Shown: positions 34,818-42,117 of the stretch, piece after piece | Numbering within the stretch: position 1 is the stretch's first letter | Layout of the letters: every line of letters starts with the position of its first letter | From: Cognatishimia activa | Lineage (GTDB): Bacteria > Pseudomonadota > Alphaproteobacteria > Rhodobacterales > Rhodobacteraceae | Length of the DNA stretch: 64,000 bases | Direction: 5' to 3' | NCBI RefSeq assembly: GCF_017798205.1 | Contig: NZ_CP060010.1 | Span: forward strand, 2,728,001-2,792,000 | The notes under the pieces: model-generated | What the model saw: the letters and a program-made list of their open reading frames with translations, nothing else | What the model was told of the DNA's origin: nothing | Databases searched by the model: none | Program-made: the position numbers and the translations under genes

Positions 34818-35258
34818 CTATGCCGCCATATCGTCCAGAGCAGCGAGGATCGCGCCCCAGCCCGCTTGGTGATTGTCGCGCTTTTCTTCGTCATAGAAGG
34901 TCTGGTGTGTCAGGGTCACGCGTGTGCCTTCGGCGACAGGCTCAAAGTCCAGCGTGACTTCGCTTTCGGCAGGGGACCAGGCGCTTTCCCATGAAAAGAT
35001 GATCTGAGAATGCGGGTCGATCTTTTTGTAAACGCCGCCATGAGGCATGTCGTCGGTGGCGTCTCGCATGATCAGGTCAAAGCGCCCCCCTTCGCGGGCA
35101 TCAACCTTGGCAGAGGGCAGGGACATATCTGGCCCTGGCAACATGAATTTCTTGAGCATTTCCGGATCAAGCCAGGCGTTAAAAAGTTTCTCGGCAGGGG
35201 CTTTGATCACCCGATCAATGGACAGGCTTAGGTCCGTGCGTATCTCAGTCGTCGTCAT
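34818..35258 (-). CDS. SRPBCC (AHSA1/START-like) domain protein
   Basis: 146 residues with a helix-grip lipid- or ligand-binding fold: SIDRVIKAPAEKLFNAWLDPEMLKKFMLP at the start, GGRFDLIMRD, and VTLTHQTFYDEEKRDNHQAGWGAILAALDDM at the end are typical AHSA1-type blocks. Start ATG 35258 (MTTTEIRTDL) follows GAGGAG and overlaps the ArsR-family gene by 14 bases. ArsR-SRPBCC pairs are common; the regulator presumably controls the pair, and the ligand is unknown. Confidence 0.85.
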   Translation of the reverse strand: MTTTEIRTDLSLSIDRVIKAPAEKLFNAWLDPEMLKKFMLPGPDMSLPSAKVDAREGGRFDLIMRDATDDMPHGGVYKKIDPHSQIIFSWESAWSPAESEVTLDFEPVAEGTRVTLTHQTFYDEEKRDNHQAGWGAILAALDDMAA

Positions 35259-35610
35259 TGGCAGTCTCCTCGTTAAATATATCCTCAAGCGCCTCTAACC
35301 TGAGGGCCCAGATGGATCGCAACTCGGCAAACCAAAGGTCGATCTGGCGCAGGGGCGCCATGTTCAGCTCGATAATATGTTCTCGCCATTCGGTGCGGCG
35401 CGTCACAAGGCCCGCGCGTTCCAGCACTTTGATGTGCTTGGAGACCGCGTTGAGGCTCATGTCGAAGTGCTTGGCCAAGGCGGTCACGCGTCCGGCCCCA
35501 TTCTGAGCGAGCAGCGTCAGGATGGCGCGACGGGTGGGGTCGCTTGCGGCTTTCAGAACCTCTGAGAGCTGGGGATCGTCCTTTCGTTCAACCATATGGG
35601 TGAATAACAT
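35245..35610 (-). CDS. ArsR-family winged-helix regulator
   Basis: 121 residues. The DNA-binding domain is at about 14-85 with SDPTRRAILTLLAQNGAGRVTALAKHFDMSLNAVSKHIKVLERAGLV. No Cys metal-binding motif is present, so it is not a metal sensor of the classic ArsR type; it belongs to the branch paired with SRPBCC genes. An alternative ATG five codons in gives a similar protein. It is the first gene of the ArsR-SRPBCC-DUF1761 unit. Confidence 0.9.
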   Translation of the reverse strand: MLFTHMVERKDDPQLSEVLKAASDPTRRAILTLLAQNGAGRVTALAKHFDMSLNAVSKHIKVLERAGLVTRRTEWREHIIELNMAPLRQIDLWFAELRSIWALRLEALEDIFNEETANDDD

Positions 35611-35675
35611 TGCGAAAGGCGTCAGTCAACCGTTAGGTGGAATGATGTTTGATACGTATATGGAGAGGGGGAAAT

Positions 35676-36089
35676 ATGAGGGATTACAGGATGATCGGAG
35701 AGATTTGGGCGAGCTTTATGCGGTTGCCGATGTGGGTGAAGCTCTGGATGGTGCTTTGGCTGGTGCCGGTGAATTTGGTGTCTTTGGGGTTCTGGGGGCA
35801 GGTGGAGCCGGTGTCTGGCATCACTGTCGCGCTTTTGGCCAATCTGGGCATGGCGTTTAATCTGCCTATCATGATGCGCGACAGGGGCATGGGCAAAGCG
35901 ATGGCCTTGCCGCATTTGGTGTTCTGGACGCCTTTGGTGATTTTGATTGGTGTTGGGCTTGCGTCAGACGGAGGCGCTTCGGGCTATCGCAGCTATCTCG
36001 CGGTTCTTTTGATGACGAACCTTGTTTCTCTGGGTTTTGACTACAAAGACGCATGGGCCTGGTGGCGCGGAGATCGCGGCATCGCATAA
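35676..36089 (+). CDS. Hypothetical membrane protein
   Basis: 137 residues, starting MRDYRMIGEIWASFMRLPMW, four hydrophobic segments (about 17-32, 44-58, 79-94, 106-120). I do not recognise the family with certainty. ATG 35676 is chosen over the upstream start because GGAGAGGGGG precedes it. It converges on infC, with the infC terminator in between. Confidence 0.65.
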   Translation: MRDYRMIGEIWASFMRLPMWVKLWMVLWLVPVNLVSLGFWGQVEPVSGITVALLANLGMAFNLPIMMRDRGMGKAMALPHLVFWTPLVILIGVGLASDGGASGYRSYLAVLLMTNLVSLGFDYKDAWAWWRGDRGIA

Positions 36090-36114
36090 AAAAACCCGGC
36101 GCGAGGGCCGGGTT
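36086..36114 (-). terminator. Terminator of infC
   Basis: AACCCGGC (36093-36100) and GCCGGGTT (36107-36114) form an 8-bp stem with a 6-base loop. Read on the minus strand, the stem is followed by a run of T (36088-36094), placing a strong intrinsic terminator 24 bases after the infC stop; it can also end the converging plus-strand gene, more weakly. Confidence 0.85.
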
Positions 36115-36137
36115 CTTCGTATTCTATTTAAAGCCGT

Positions 36138-36683
36138 TTACTTCGGCAGAGGGCCAACCATCATGGTCATCTGACGGCCTTCCATCTTGGGCATGTTTTC
36201 GACTTTGCCCAATTCCTTGATGTCCTCGGCCACGCGTTCCAGCAGTTCACGACCAAGGTTCTGGTGGGCCATCTCGCGGCCACGGAAACGAAGCGTCACT
36301 TTGACTTTGTCGCCTTTTTCCAGGAACTTCACCACGTTGCGCATTTTGACGTCATAGTCATGCGTGTCGGTGTTCGGGCGGAATTTAACTTCTTTGACCT
36401 GAATGACGGTCTGCTTTTTCCGCGCCTCGGATTCACGCTTTTGCTGTTCGTATTTGAACTTACCATAGTCCATGATCTTGCAGACCGGCGGATTGGCGTT
36501 GGGCGAGATTTCAACGAGGTCGAGCTCGGCGTCAGCGGCCATTTGCATGGCTTTGGCAGGGTGGACCACCCCAACATTGTCACCATCTGCGCCAATCAGG
36601 CGGATTTCAGGGGCTCGGATTGCGTCGTTGACTCTTGGGCCAGTGTCGCGCTGTGGAGGCGCATTGTGTGGTCTGCGGGCTAT
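36138..36683 (-). CDS. infC: Translation initiation factor IF-3, with a non-standard ATA start
   Basis: IF-3 of 181 residues, which blocks premature subunit joining and checks the start codon. N-terminal domain includes [23 protein letters not shown] then [24 protein letters not shown]; the C-terminal domain ends [15 protein letters not shown]. Any ATG/GTG/TTG start would lose the first 38 conserved residues (the first is GTG at 36569). An in-frame TGA lies 5 codons before ATA 36683, which is preceded by AAGGA with 8 bases spacing. E. coli infC uses ATT for autoregulation; ATA, or possibly ATC three codons earlier, is the only fit here. Confidence 0.93.
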   Translation of the reverse strand: MARRPHNAPPQRDTGPRVNDAIRAPEIRLIGADGDNVGVVHPAKAMQMAADAELDLVEISPNANPPVCKIMDYGKFKYEQQKRESEARKKQTVIQVKEVKFRPNTDTHDYDVKMRNVVKFLEKGDKVKVTLRFRGREMAHQNLGRELLERVAEDIKELGKVENMPKMEGRQMTMMVGPLPK

Positions 36684-36877
36684 GGTTTTGATCCTTCAAT
36701 GGTTAACCGATTTGAGGCCGTAAGCTATATGCGCAGGCAGGGTGTTTCAAGCGCCTAAATCGCAGTTGATGCGGTAAATTTCCAGAGTTTCCCCCTATTT
36801 CTTTGGCCCCAATGCGCGTCTTTTGAGAGCAATCCAAGCGCTGCTTGCGCGCGGTGCGAAATAGGAAAGGATGTCTT

Positions 36878-37204
36878 ATGAAATATATTGTTGGAATTGG
36901 GGTCGCGGCTTTGGTCGTTGTTGCGGGCTATCTTGCTCTTTCTACGCAGGAAGAGGCAGAGGAAACCATTACCATGCCAGTGACCACAACGGTTGAAGAA
37001 GCAGAGCCGGTGGTGACCGAAGAGGTTCAAGAGGTCGTAGAGACCGTGACCGAGCAAGCACAAAGCGCTGTTGAAACCGTTCAAGAGCAAGTGGAAACCG
37101 TGGTTGAGCAAGCCACGCAAGCCGCCAATGAAGCGGCAGAATCTGCGGAAGGCGCGGTAGAAAATGCTGTCGGCAATGTGGTGAATAGCCTTTCCGGCAA
37201 CTGA
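36878..37204 (+). CDS. Membrane-anchored acidic Val/Glu/Ala-rich protein of unknown function
   Basis: 108 residues: an N-terminal hydrophobic helix (MKYIVGIGVAALVVVAGYL, about 3-21) and then a low-complexity, strongly acidic tail with repeated VEEVQEVVETVTEQAQ-like heptads and Ala-rich AANEAAESAEGAVENAVG, likely one long amphipathic helix. It has no clear lipobox and could be a signal anchor facing the periplasm. ATG 36878 follows GGAAAGGA. Not a recognised family; apolipoprotein- or TolA-like repeats are a fold resemblance only. A strong terminator follows at 37223. Confidence 0.75.
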   Translation: MKYIVGIGVAALVVVAGYLALSTQEEAEETITMPVTTTVEEAEPVVTEEVQEVVETVTEQAQSAVETVQEQVETVVEQATQAANEAAESAEGAVENAVGNVVNSLSGN

Positions 37205-37222
37205 CCCGAGGTGCCTCAAACG

Positions 37223-37256
37223 AAAAAGGCCGCCCAGATTGAGGCGGCCTTTTTTG
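37223..37256. terminator. Bidirectional terminator
   Basis: GGCCGCC (37228-37234) and GGCGGCC (37243-37249), preceded by AAAAA and followed by TTTTTT, give a stem usable in both directions between the 108-aa gene and fpr. Confidence 0.9.
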
Positions 37257-37272
37257 TAACGATCATAATCGC

Positions 37273-38136
37273 TTAGTCGAGGAAGGCTTTTTCCACAACG
37301 TAATGCGCTGGCTTAGAATTCGCGCCTTCTTCAAGGCCATAGGTGTTCTCAAACAGATCCTTGAGTTCCAAGTTGAACGCGAGGTTGCCGCAGATCATGG
37401 CGCGGTCGGTTTCTGGGTTCAGAGGTTCTACACCCAGATCCGCGAAGGCTTCACCCGATTTCATCAGGTCGGTGATGCGGCCCATTTTGGCGCTCTCTTC
37501 GCGGGTGGTGGTTGGGTAGTATTTGATTTTCTTCCAGAAACCCTCGCCAATCACTTCGTTCAGAAGCTCGTCGTCTTTGAGGCTTTCGATCAGTTCGCGG
37601 CCATAGGTCAGCTCGCCTGCTTCGCGGCAGGTATGCGTGATGATGACTTCGTCGAATTTCTCGTATGTTTCAGGCTCGCGCAGCAGGGATGCGAAAGGCG
37701 CGAAGCCTGTGCCGGTGGCAAAGAACCAGATGCGTTTGCCCGGGATCAGCGCGTCATGCACGAGGGTGCCCACAGGCTTTGGACGCAGGATGATGTCATC
37801 GCCCGGCTGAATATGCTGCAGCTTGCTGGTCAGAGGACCGTCCTGAACCTTGATCGAATAGAACTCCATCTCTTCGCCCCAGCTTGGGGAGGCGATGGAA
37901 TAGGCGCGCAACAGTGGTTTCTGCTTGCCGGTCTCAGGATGCGGGTCGCCCATGAGGCCGATCATCACGAACTCACCAGAGCGAAAGCGCAGGCTGGCCG
38001 GGCGCTCGACCTTGAAGGAAAACAGACGGTCGGTCCAATGTTTCACCTCAAGCACTTTCTGTGCGTCGGGCAGAACAGGTTTCTTTGGGGCCTCGGTGGC
38101 GGTGTCTTGGGTCACTGCGGTTTGCTCGTTCATCAT
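37273..38136 (-). CDS. fpr: Ferredoxin-NADP+ reductase
   Basis: 287-residue FAD enzyme moving electrons between NADPH and ferredoxin or flavodoxin. FAD motif LLRAYSIASP (Arg-x-Tyr-Ser), NADP-binding FFATGTGFAPFASLLR, and C-terminal aromatic tail HYVVEKAFLD of the bacterial subclass. It likely feeds the sulfite reductase that lies upstream in the cluster. Between DUF934 and fpr, 104 bases hold two hairpins, the second ending only 5 bases before the ATG, with no free ribosome-binding site visible, so expression may be controlled there. Confidence 0.93.
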   Translation of the reverse strand: MMNEQTAVTQDTATEAPKKPVLPDAQKVLEVKHWTDRLFSFKVERPASLRFRSGEFVMIGLMGDPHPETGKQKPLLRAYSIASPSWGEEMEFYSIKVQDGPLTSKLQHIQPGDDIILRPKPVGTLVHDALIPGKRIWFFATGTGFAPFASLLREPETYEKFDEVIITHTCREAGELTYGRELIESLKDDELLNEVIGEGFWKKIKYYPTTTREESAKMGRITDLMKSGEAFADLGVEPLNPETDRAMICGNLAFNLELKDLFENTYGLEEGANSKPAHYVVEKAFLD

Positions 38137-38141
38137 AAAAT

Positions 38142-38234
38142 AAGGGCGGTCTCGTCGCCCTTCCTCTATCAGGTCTGTGCGGTATGTGCAGCGGGAAAAG
38201 CGTCATAGCTGCTATGCAGAACGCTCGTCCCGCT
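38142..38234 (-). promoter_or_regulatory. Two hairpins between DUF934 and fpr
   Basis: First, in the sense of transcription, an extended hairpin: AGCGGG (38190-38195) with CCCGCT (38229-38234), AGCGT (38199-38203) with ACGCT (38221-38225), and tip CATAGC-T-GCTATG (38204-38216). Second, AAGGGCG (38142-38148) with CGCCCTT (38156-38162), followed on the minus strand by ATTTT and the fpr ATG. It may be an attenuator, a processing site or a block on fpr translation. Confidence 0.5.
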
Positions 38235-38240
38235 ACGTTA

Positions 38241-38657
38241 TCAGTCAGCGGCTTTGGCGCGCAGACGGTTTTGGTAGTCGTGCTCTTGCCAATTGGCGCG
38301 GAAGAGCCACTGGTCTTCGGGCTGGCGTTGGGCGAGCTCGTTGGAAATTTCGACTTCGTCAAAGCCTGAACGACGGGCCATGGCATATTGATCTGCGATC
38401 ACATGGCCACGGGCGCGTAGGCGGCCCTGAAAGCCCTTCAGGCGCAGCTGGCGTGCGATGGTAAAGCCACGGCCATCTGCGGCGGCGGGGAAATCCACGC
38501 GGATCACATCGGCGTTCAGATGTGCGTCCAGATCGGACAGTTCAGCGTCCGAAGGCACGTCCAAAGCTGCCACGGAATTGGCTGCCTCGCCCAAAGCCAC
38601 GAAGGCCACGTTCAGGTCATCGGCCGCAAAGCCTTTGTCAGTAATTACAACACTCAT
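38241..38657 (-). CDS. DUF934 family protein of sulfate assimilation
   Basis: 138 residues. The start MSVVITDKGFAADDL at 38657 overlaps the cysH stop (ATGA); the ORF's upstream extension is shadow. The blocks VIRVDFPAAADGRGFTIARQLRLKGFQGRLRARGHVIADQYAMARRSGFDEVEI are DUF934 hallmarks. The family occurs next to cysH/cysI in proteobacteria and is annotated as an oxidoreductase-linked protein without proven activity. Its place in the operon suggests a role in sulfite reduction or electron transfer. Confidence 0.9.
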   Translation of the reverse strand: MSVVITDKGFAADDLNVAFVALGEAANSVAALDVPSDAELSDLDAHLNADVIRVDFPAAADGRGFTIARQLRLKGFQGRLRARGHVIADQYAMARRSGFDEVEISNELAQRQPEDQWLFRANWQEHDYQNRLRAKAAD

Positions 38658-39436
38658 GCGTCTACTCCTGTGCGCACCATGGAGCCGTCTTGGCCAACAT
38701 GGATGCCGCATTCGGTTTTAGCTTGCCCGCGCCAACGGCCCGAACGGGGATCTTCGCCTTCTTTGACTGGGCTTGTGCAGGGCGCACAGCCAATAGACGG
38801 ATATCCCCGCGCAATCATCGGGTGTTTGGGCAGGCGGTTTTCTTCCATATAGGCGCGCACGTCCTCAGGCGCCCAGTGAGCCAGCGGATTGACTTTGATC
38901 CGACCGGTAAATTCTTCGACCTCAAAGAACTCCAGCGCGGCGCGGGTGCCGGCCTGAAAGCGTTTGCGGCCTGTGATCCAGCCATCATAGTCGCGCAACG
39001 CCTTCTGCAGCGGGCGCGTTTTGCGCAGCGCGCAACAGGCGTCCGTGTCGCGCTGATGCAGCGTGCGATAGGGGTCCTCGGCTGCCAGCGTCTTGTCACT
39101 TGCGGTGATGATCTTAAGGTTCGTCAGATGCAGACGCTCGGCCAGTTCCTGTTGATAAACAAGCGTTTCGGTGAAGAGAAACTGCGTGTCCACAAAGAGC
39201 ACAGGCACATTGCGATCCACCATGGCCACAAGGTGCAAAAGCGCGACGCTTTCTGCCCCAAACGAGCTGACCATCGCTACATCGCCAGCCACCTTGTCGC
39301 GCAACGCCGCCTCAAGCACCGCGGTTGCGGAATGGTGCTTGTAGCGCGCATTCAGCGCGTCGACCTTTTCCTGCAAAGGATCAGGCCCAGCCGCCGCGCC
39401 GAAACGCAGCGGGGTGATGTCGGAAGTCTGGTCCAT
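38654..39436 (-). CDS. cysH: Adenylyl-sulfate (APS) reductase
   Basis: 260-residue thioredoxin-dependent reductase turning APS (or PAPS) into sulfite. The two Cys pairs C134-C135 (DACCALRK) and C217-C220 (IGCAPC) mark the [4Fe-4S] APS-type enzyme; catalytic Cys is C243 in ECGIH. The P-loop-like nucleotide site is SSFGAESVALLHL at 57-69. It lies 2 bases downstream of cysI and is coupled to DUF934. Confidence 0.95.
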   Translation of the reverse strand: MDQTSDITPLRFGAAAGPDPLQEKVDALNARYKHHSATAVLEAALRDKVAGDVAMVSSFGAESVALLHLVAMVDRNVPVLFVDTQFLFTETLVYQQELAERLHLTNLKIITASDKTLAAEDPYRTLHQRDTDACCALRKTRPLQKALRDYDGWITGRKRFQAGTRAALEFFEVEEFTGRIKVNPLAHWAPEDVRAYMEENRLPKHPMIARGYPSIGCAPCTSPVKEGEDPRSGRWRGQAKTECGIHVGQDGSMVRTGVDA

Positions 39437-39438
39437 TC

Positions 39439-41106
39439 TTACGCCGCAGCTTGCGCCTCTGGATAGATATACGGTTTGAACACCGCCAGACCGAGGCGAC
39501 GATAGGTTTGAAGGAAGGTCTCTTCCGGACCTTCGCGCAGCTCAAGATAGGCCATCACGATGCGCTCGACCGCAGGTACGATCTCGTCATAGGCAAAGCC
39601 CGGGCCCACGCGGCCACCGACTTCAGCGGTGTTTGTGGCATCTCCACCCAGCGTGATCTGGTAGTTCTCCACGCCCGCGCGGTCCAGACCAAGGATGCCG
39701 ATGTGGCCCACGTGGTGGTGACCACAGGCGTTGATGCAGCCCGAGATCTTGATTTGCAGGTGACCGATGTCATGCTCGAGTTTCAGCTCCTCAAAGCGCG
39801 AGGAAATACCCTGCGCCACAGGAATCGAGCGCGCGGTTGCCAGCGCACAATAGTCCATGCCGGGGCAGGCGATGATGTCAGAGATCAGGCCGATGTTTGC
39901 GGTATGCAGATCATGCGCCTTCAGTTCTTCGTAAACCGCTGGCAGATCGGCTTTATGCACGTTTGGCAGGATCACGTTCTGCTCATGGGAAATGCGCAGC
40001 TCGTCATGGCCGTATTTGCGGGCGATATCCGCCATTGCACGCATCTGAGCAGCCGTCGCGTCGCCCGGGGTCTCGCCGTGTTTCTTCAGCGAGATCGTCA
40101 CGATCGCGTAATCCGCTTGCTTGTGCGCGGTCAGGTTGGTGTCTGCCCAGCTGCGGAACATCGCGTCGTCACCATAGGCCGCGTCATAGGCATCCGTTGG
40201 CACGTTGCGATAGGCCGGTGCTGCGAAATGGGTTTTGATCTCGTTAAAGAGGTCAACGTCAAAGCCTTGGAACGTCGGGCGGATCGCTTTGTAGCGTTCT
40301 TCCACGCGTTCGCGGATCTCTTCGATGCCATGCTCATGCACGGTAATCTTGATACGCGCTTTGTATTTGTTGTCGCGGCGACCCAAGAGGTTCCACACAG
40401 AGACAGTCGCCTCAAGATAGGACAAGAGGTCCTCTTGACTGACCCAGTCTTTCAGAACTTTGCCGATCATCGGCGTCCGGCCAAGACCACCGCCCACGAT
40501 GATCTGATAGCCCAGCTCGCCTGCGTCATTGTTCACAAGGTAAACACCGATGTCATGCGCCTTAACCACCGCACGGTCGTTTTCACGCGCGCCAGAGACG
40601 GCGATTTTGAACTTGCGGGGCAGGGCCTGGAATTCAGGGTGATCGGTGGACCACTGACGGATCAGCTCGGCCACGGGACGAGGATCTGCGATCTCATCTG
40701 CTGCCGCGCCTGCGAAATGGTCAGCGGTCACGTTGCGGATCGTATTGCCCGAGGTTTGGATCGCATGCATGCTGACTTCGCCCAGAGCGTCCAGCATATC
40801 AGGGACATCTTTCAGCTTTGGCCAGTTGTATTGGATGTTCTGACGAGTGGTGAAGTGGCCGTAACCCTTGTCCCACTTTTCCGCCAGCAGCGCCAAAGTA
40901 TCCATCTGCGCGCCGTTCAGCGTGCCATATGGGATCGCAACGCGCAGCATGTAAGCGTGCAGCTGCAGATAGAGGCCGTTCATCAAACGCAGCGGACGGA
41001 ATTCCTCTTCGGTCAGAGAGCCATCGATGCGGCGTTCTACCTGCGCGCGGAACTGTTTGTTGCGCTCGGCCAGGAAGGCTTTGTCAAAGTCGTTATACTG
41101 ATACAT
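39439..41106 (-). CDS. cysI: Siroheme [4Fe-4S] sulfite reductase (nitrite/sulfite reductase family)
   Basis: 555 residues. Cluster and siroheme ligands are C414, C420, C457 and C461 (ACPGMDYC and GCINACGHH). Two ferredoxin-like half-domains repeat, and HFTTRQNIQYNWPKL near residue 85 is the substrate/siroheme Arg region. It is a ferredoxin-type rather than CysJ flavoprotein-coupled enzyme, as no cysJ is here and fpr lies in the cluster. Within a cys operon it most likely reduces sulfite, though family members include nitrite reductases. It starts 3 bases after the DUF2849 stop. Confidence 0.92.
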   Translation of the reverse strand: MYQYNDFDKAFLAERNKQFRAQVERRIDGSLTEEEFRPLRLMNGLYLQLHAYMLRVAIPYGTLNGAQMDTLALLAEKWDKGYGHFTTRQNIQYNWPKLKDVPDMLDALGEVSMHAIQTSGNTIRNVTADHFAGAAADEIADPRPVAELIRQWSTDHPEFQALPRKFKIAVSGARENDRAVVKAHDIGVYLVNNDAGELGYQIIVGGGLGRTPMIGKVLKDWVSQEDLLSYLEATVSVWNLLGRRDNKYKARIKITVHEHGIEEIRERVEERYKAIRPTFQGFDVDLFNEIKTHFAAPAYRNVPTDAYDAAYGDDAMFRSWADTNLTAHKQADYAIVTISLKKHGETPGDATAAQMRAMADIARKYGHDELRISHEQNVILPNVHKADLPAVYEELKAHDLHTANIGLISDIIACPGMDYCALATARSIPVAQGISSRFEELKLEHDIGHLQIKISGCINACGHHHVGHIGILGLDRAGVENYQITLGGDATNTAEVGGRVGPGFAYDEIVPAVERIVMAYLELREGPEETFLQTYRRLGLAVFKPYIYPEAQAAA

Positions 41107-41109
41107 CTC

Positions 41110-41412
41110 TTACGCCTCTGCCTGCTTGCCATGGAAATAGTTCGACGGGCCGGTGCGGCGGAACTCTTCACGGAAATGGGTGGGTTCAGGACGACCGTCT
41201 GTGCCCGCTTTGGCATCGGCCAGATAGGCGCCAACGGTGACGTCTTTTTGCTGTTGCGCTTCGATCAGGCGCAGATCGGCATCTGCTTCGTCCGTCAACA
41301 AAGCGGCCTCGGCCAGATTGCGCGTCCAAGCGCCGGCGTCTGTCATATAGATGACATCGCCTTCGAGCAGGTGGTTGGCCGTGATGACCTTTGGGGTAAA
41401 GGCGCGTGGCAT
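41110..41412 (-). CDS. DUF2849 family protein
   Basis: 100 residues, MPRAFTPKVITANHLLEGDVIYMTDAGAW..., a short soluble family found just before cysI in alphaproteobacterial sulfate-assimilation operons. Function unknown; YLADAKAGTDGRPEPTHFREEFRRTGPSNYFHGKQ near the C-terminus is the conserved part. Preceded by CAGGAG at a good distance. It is the first gene of the cluster, 222 bases from the divergent Lrp-type regulator. The siroheme synthase gene often found at this place is absent. Confidence 0.85.
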   Translation of the reverse strand: MPRAFTPKVITANHLLEGDVIYMTDAGAWTRNLAEAALLTDEADADLRLIEAQQQKDVTVGAYLADAKAGTDGRPEPTHFREEFRRTGPSNYFHGKQAEA

Positions 41413-41634
41413 GGTGAGCGAGCTCCTGAGTACTTTTGATCGAGGCGGCGCGGTATTCCGATTTATTTCCCCTCTCAGAAGGGCATTTGGAACGGTCGTC
41501 TCTTTTCATGTTTACTTTGGAGCTAATATAGGAAATATTCCCGTCCGGTCGCTAGATGGCGATGCAAATAGAAATGTTCGTTCCGTTTAGCGAGGGGTTG
41601 GCGAACAGCGTTCCGGTTTGAAGGGGAAAATAGA

Positions 41635-42096
41635 ATGGCGTCTGGTATAGACGATATGGATCGGAAAATCCTTGATACCTTGCAAGAGGATGCCTCGCAG
41701 TCTTTGGACGAAATTGCACGGCGTGTGGGGTCCTCTAAGACCCCGGTCTGGAACCGAATTCGCAAGCTGCGTGAGTCGGGGATCATCAAGCAAAACACGG
41801 TGATTCTGGATGCAGAGGCGCTTGGGTTTGAGGCTTGTTTCTTTGTTCTGATTCGCACGTCAGAGCACGAGGCCGCTTGGCAGGCAAAATTCCTGCAAGC
41901 GCTGCAGGACCGTCCCGAAGTTCAGGAAGCGCACCGTCTGGCGGGGGATATCGATTATATCCTGAAAGTCCGCGTCGCGAATGCGCGTGCCTATGACACC
42001 TTCTATCAGGCGCTGATTTCCGAGGTGCGGGTGCACAATGTGACCGCGCTTTTGTCGATGGAAGAGATCAAGTCGACCGCCCGCCTGCCGCTGTAA
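41635..42096 (+). CDS. Lrp/AsnC-family transcriptional regulator
   Basis: 153 residues: winged helix-turn-helix at 5-60 (DRKILDTLQEDASQSLDEIARRVGSSKTPVWNRIRKLRESGII) and a RAM/AsnC ligand-binding domain at about 68-145. Divergent from the sulfate-assimilation operon, so it is a good candidate for its regulator, with Cys or a sulfur metabolite as effector; this is inference by position. The shared 222 bases contain GGAA/TTCC inverted elements (for example near 41532 and 41585) that might be operator parts. Confidence 0.9.
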   Translation: MASGIDDMDRKILDTLQEDASQSLDEIARRVGSSKTPVWNRIRKLRESGIIKQNTVILDAEALGFEACFFVLIRTSEHEAAWQAKFLQALQDRPEVQEAHRLAGDIDYILKVRVANARAYDTFYQALISEVRVHNVTALLSMEEIKSTARLPL

Positions 42097-42117
42097 CTCT
42101 TTAGTCCCTGCGGTCCT

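Noticed and set aside
39451-41439. 662-codon plus-strand ORF, longest of many antisense frames, opposite cysI and its neighbours
   Set aside because: Shadow of the GC-skewed codon use of cysI; no ribosome-binding site, no domain and atypical composition. The same holds for long antisense ORFs opposite nrdJ, the mttB-family gene, cysS, dnaB and purF.
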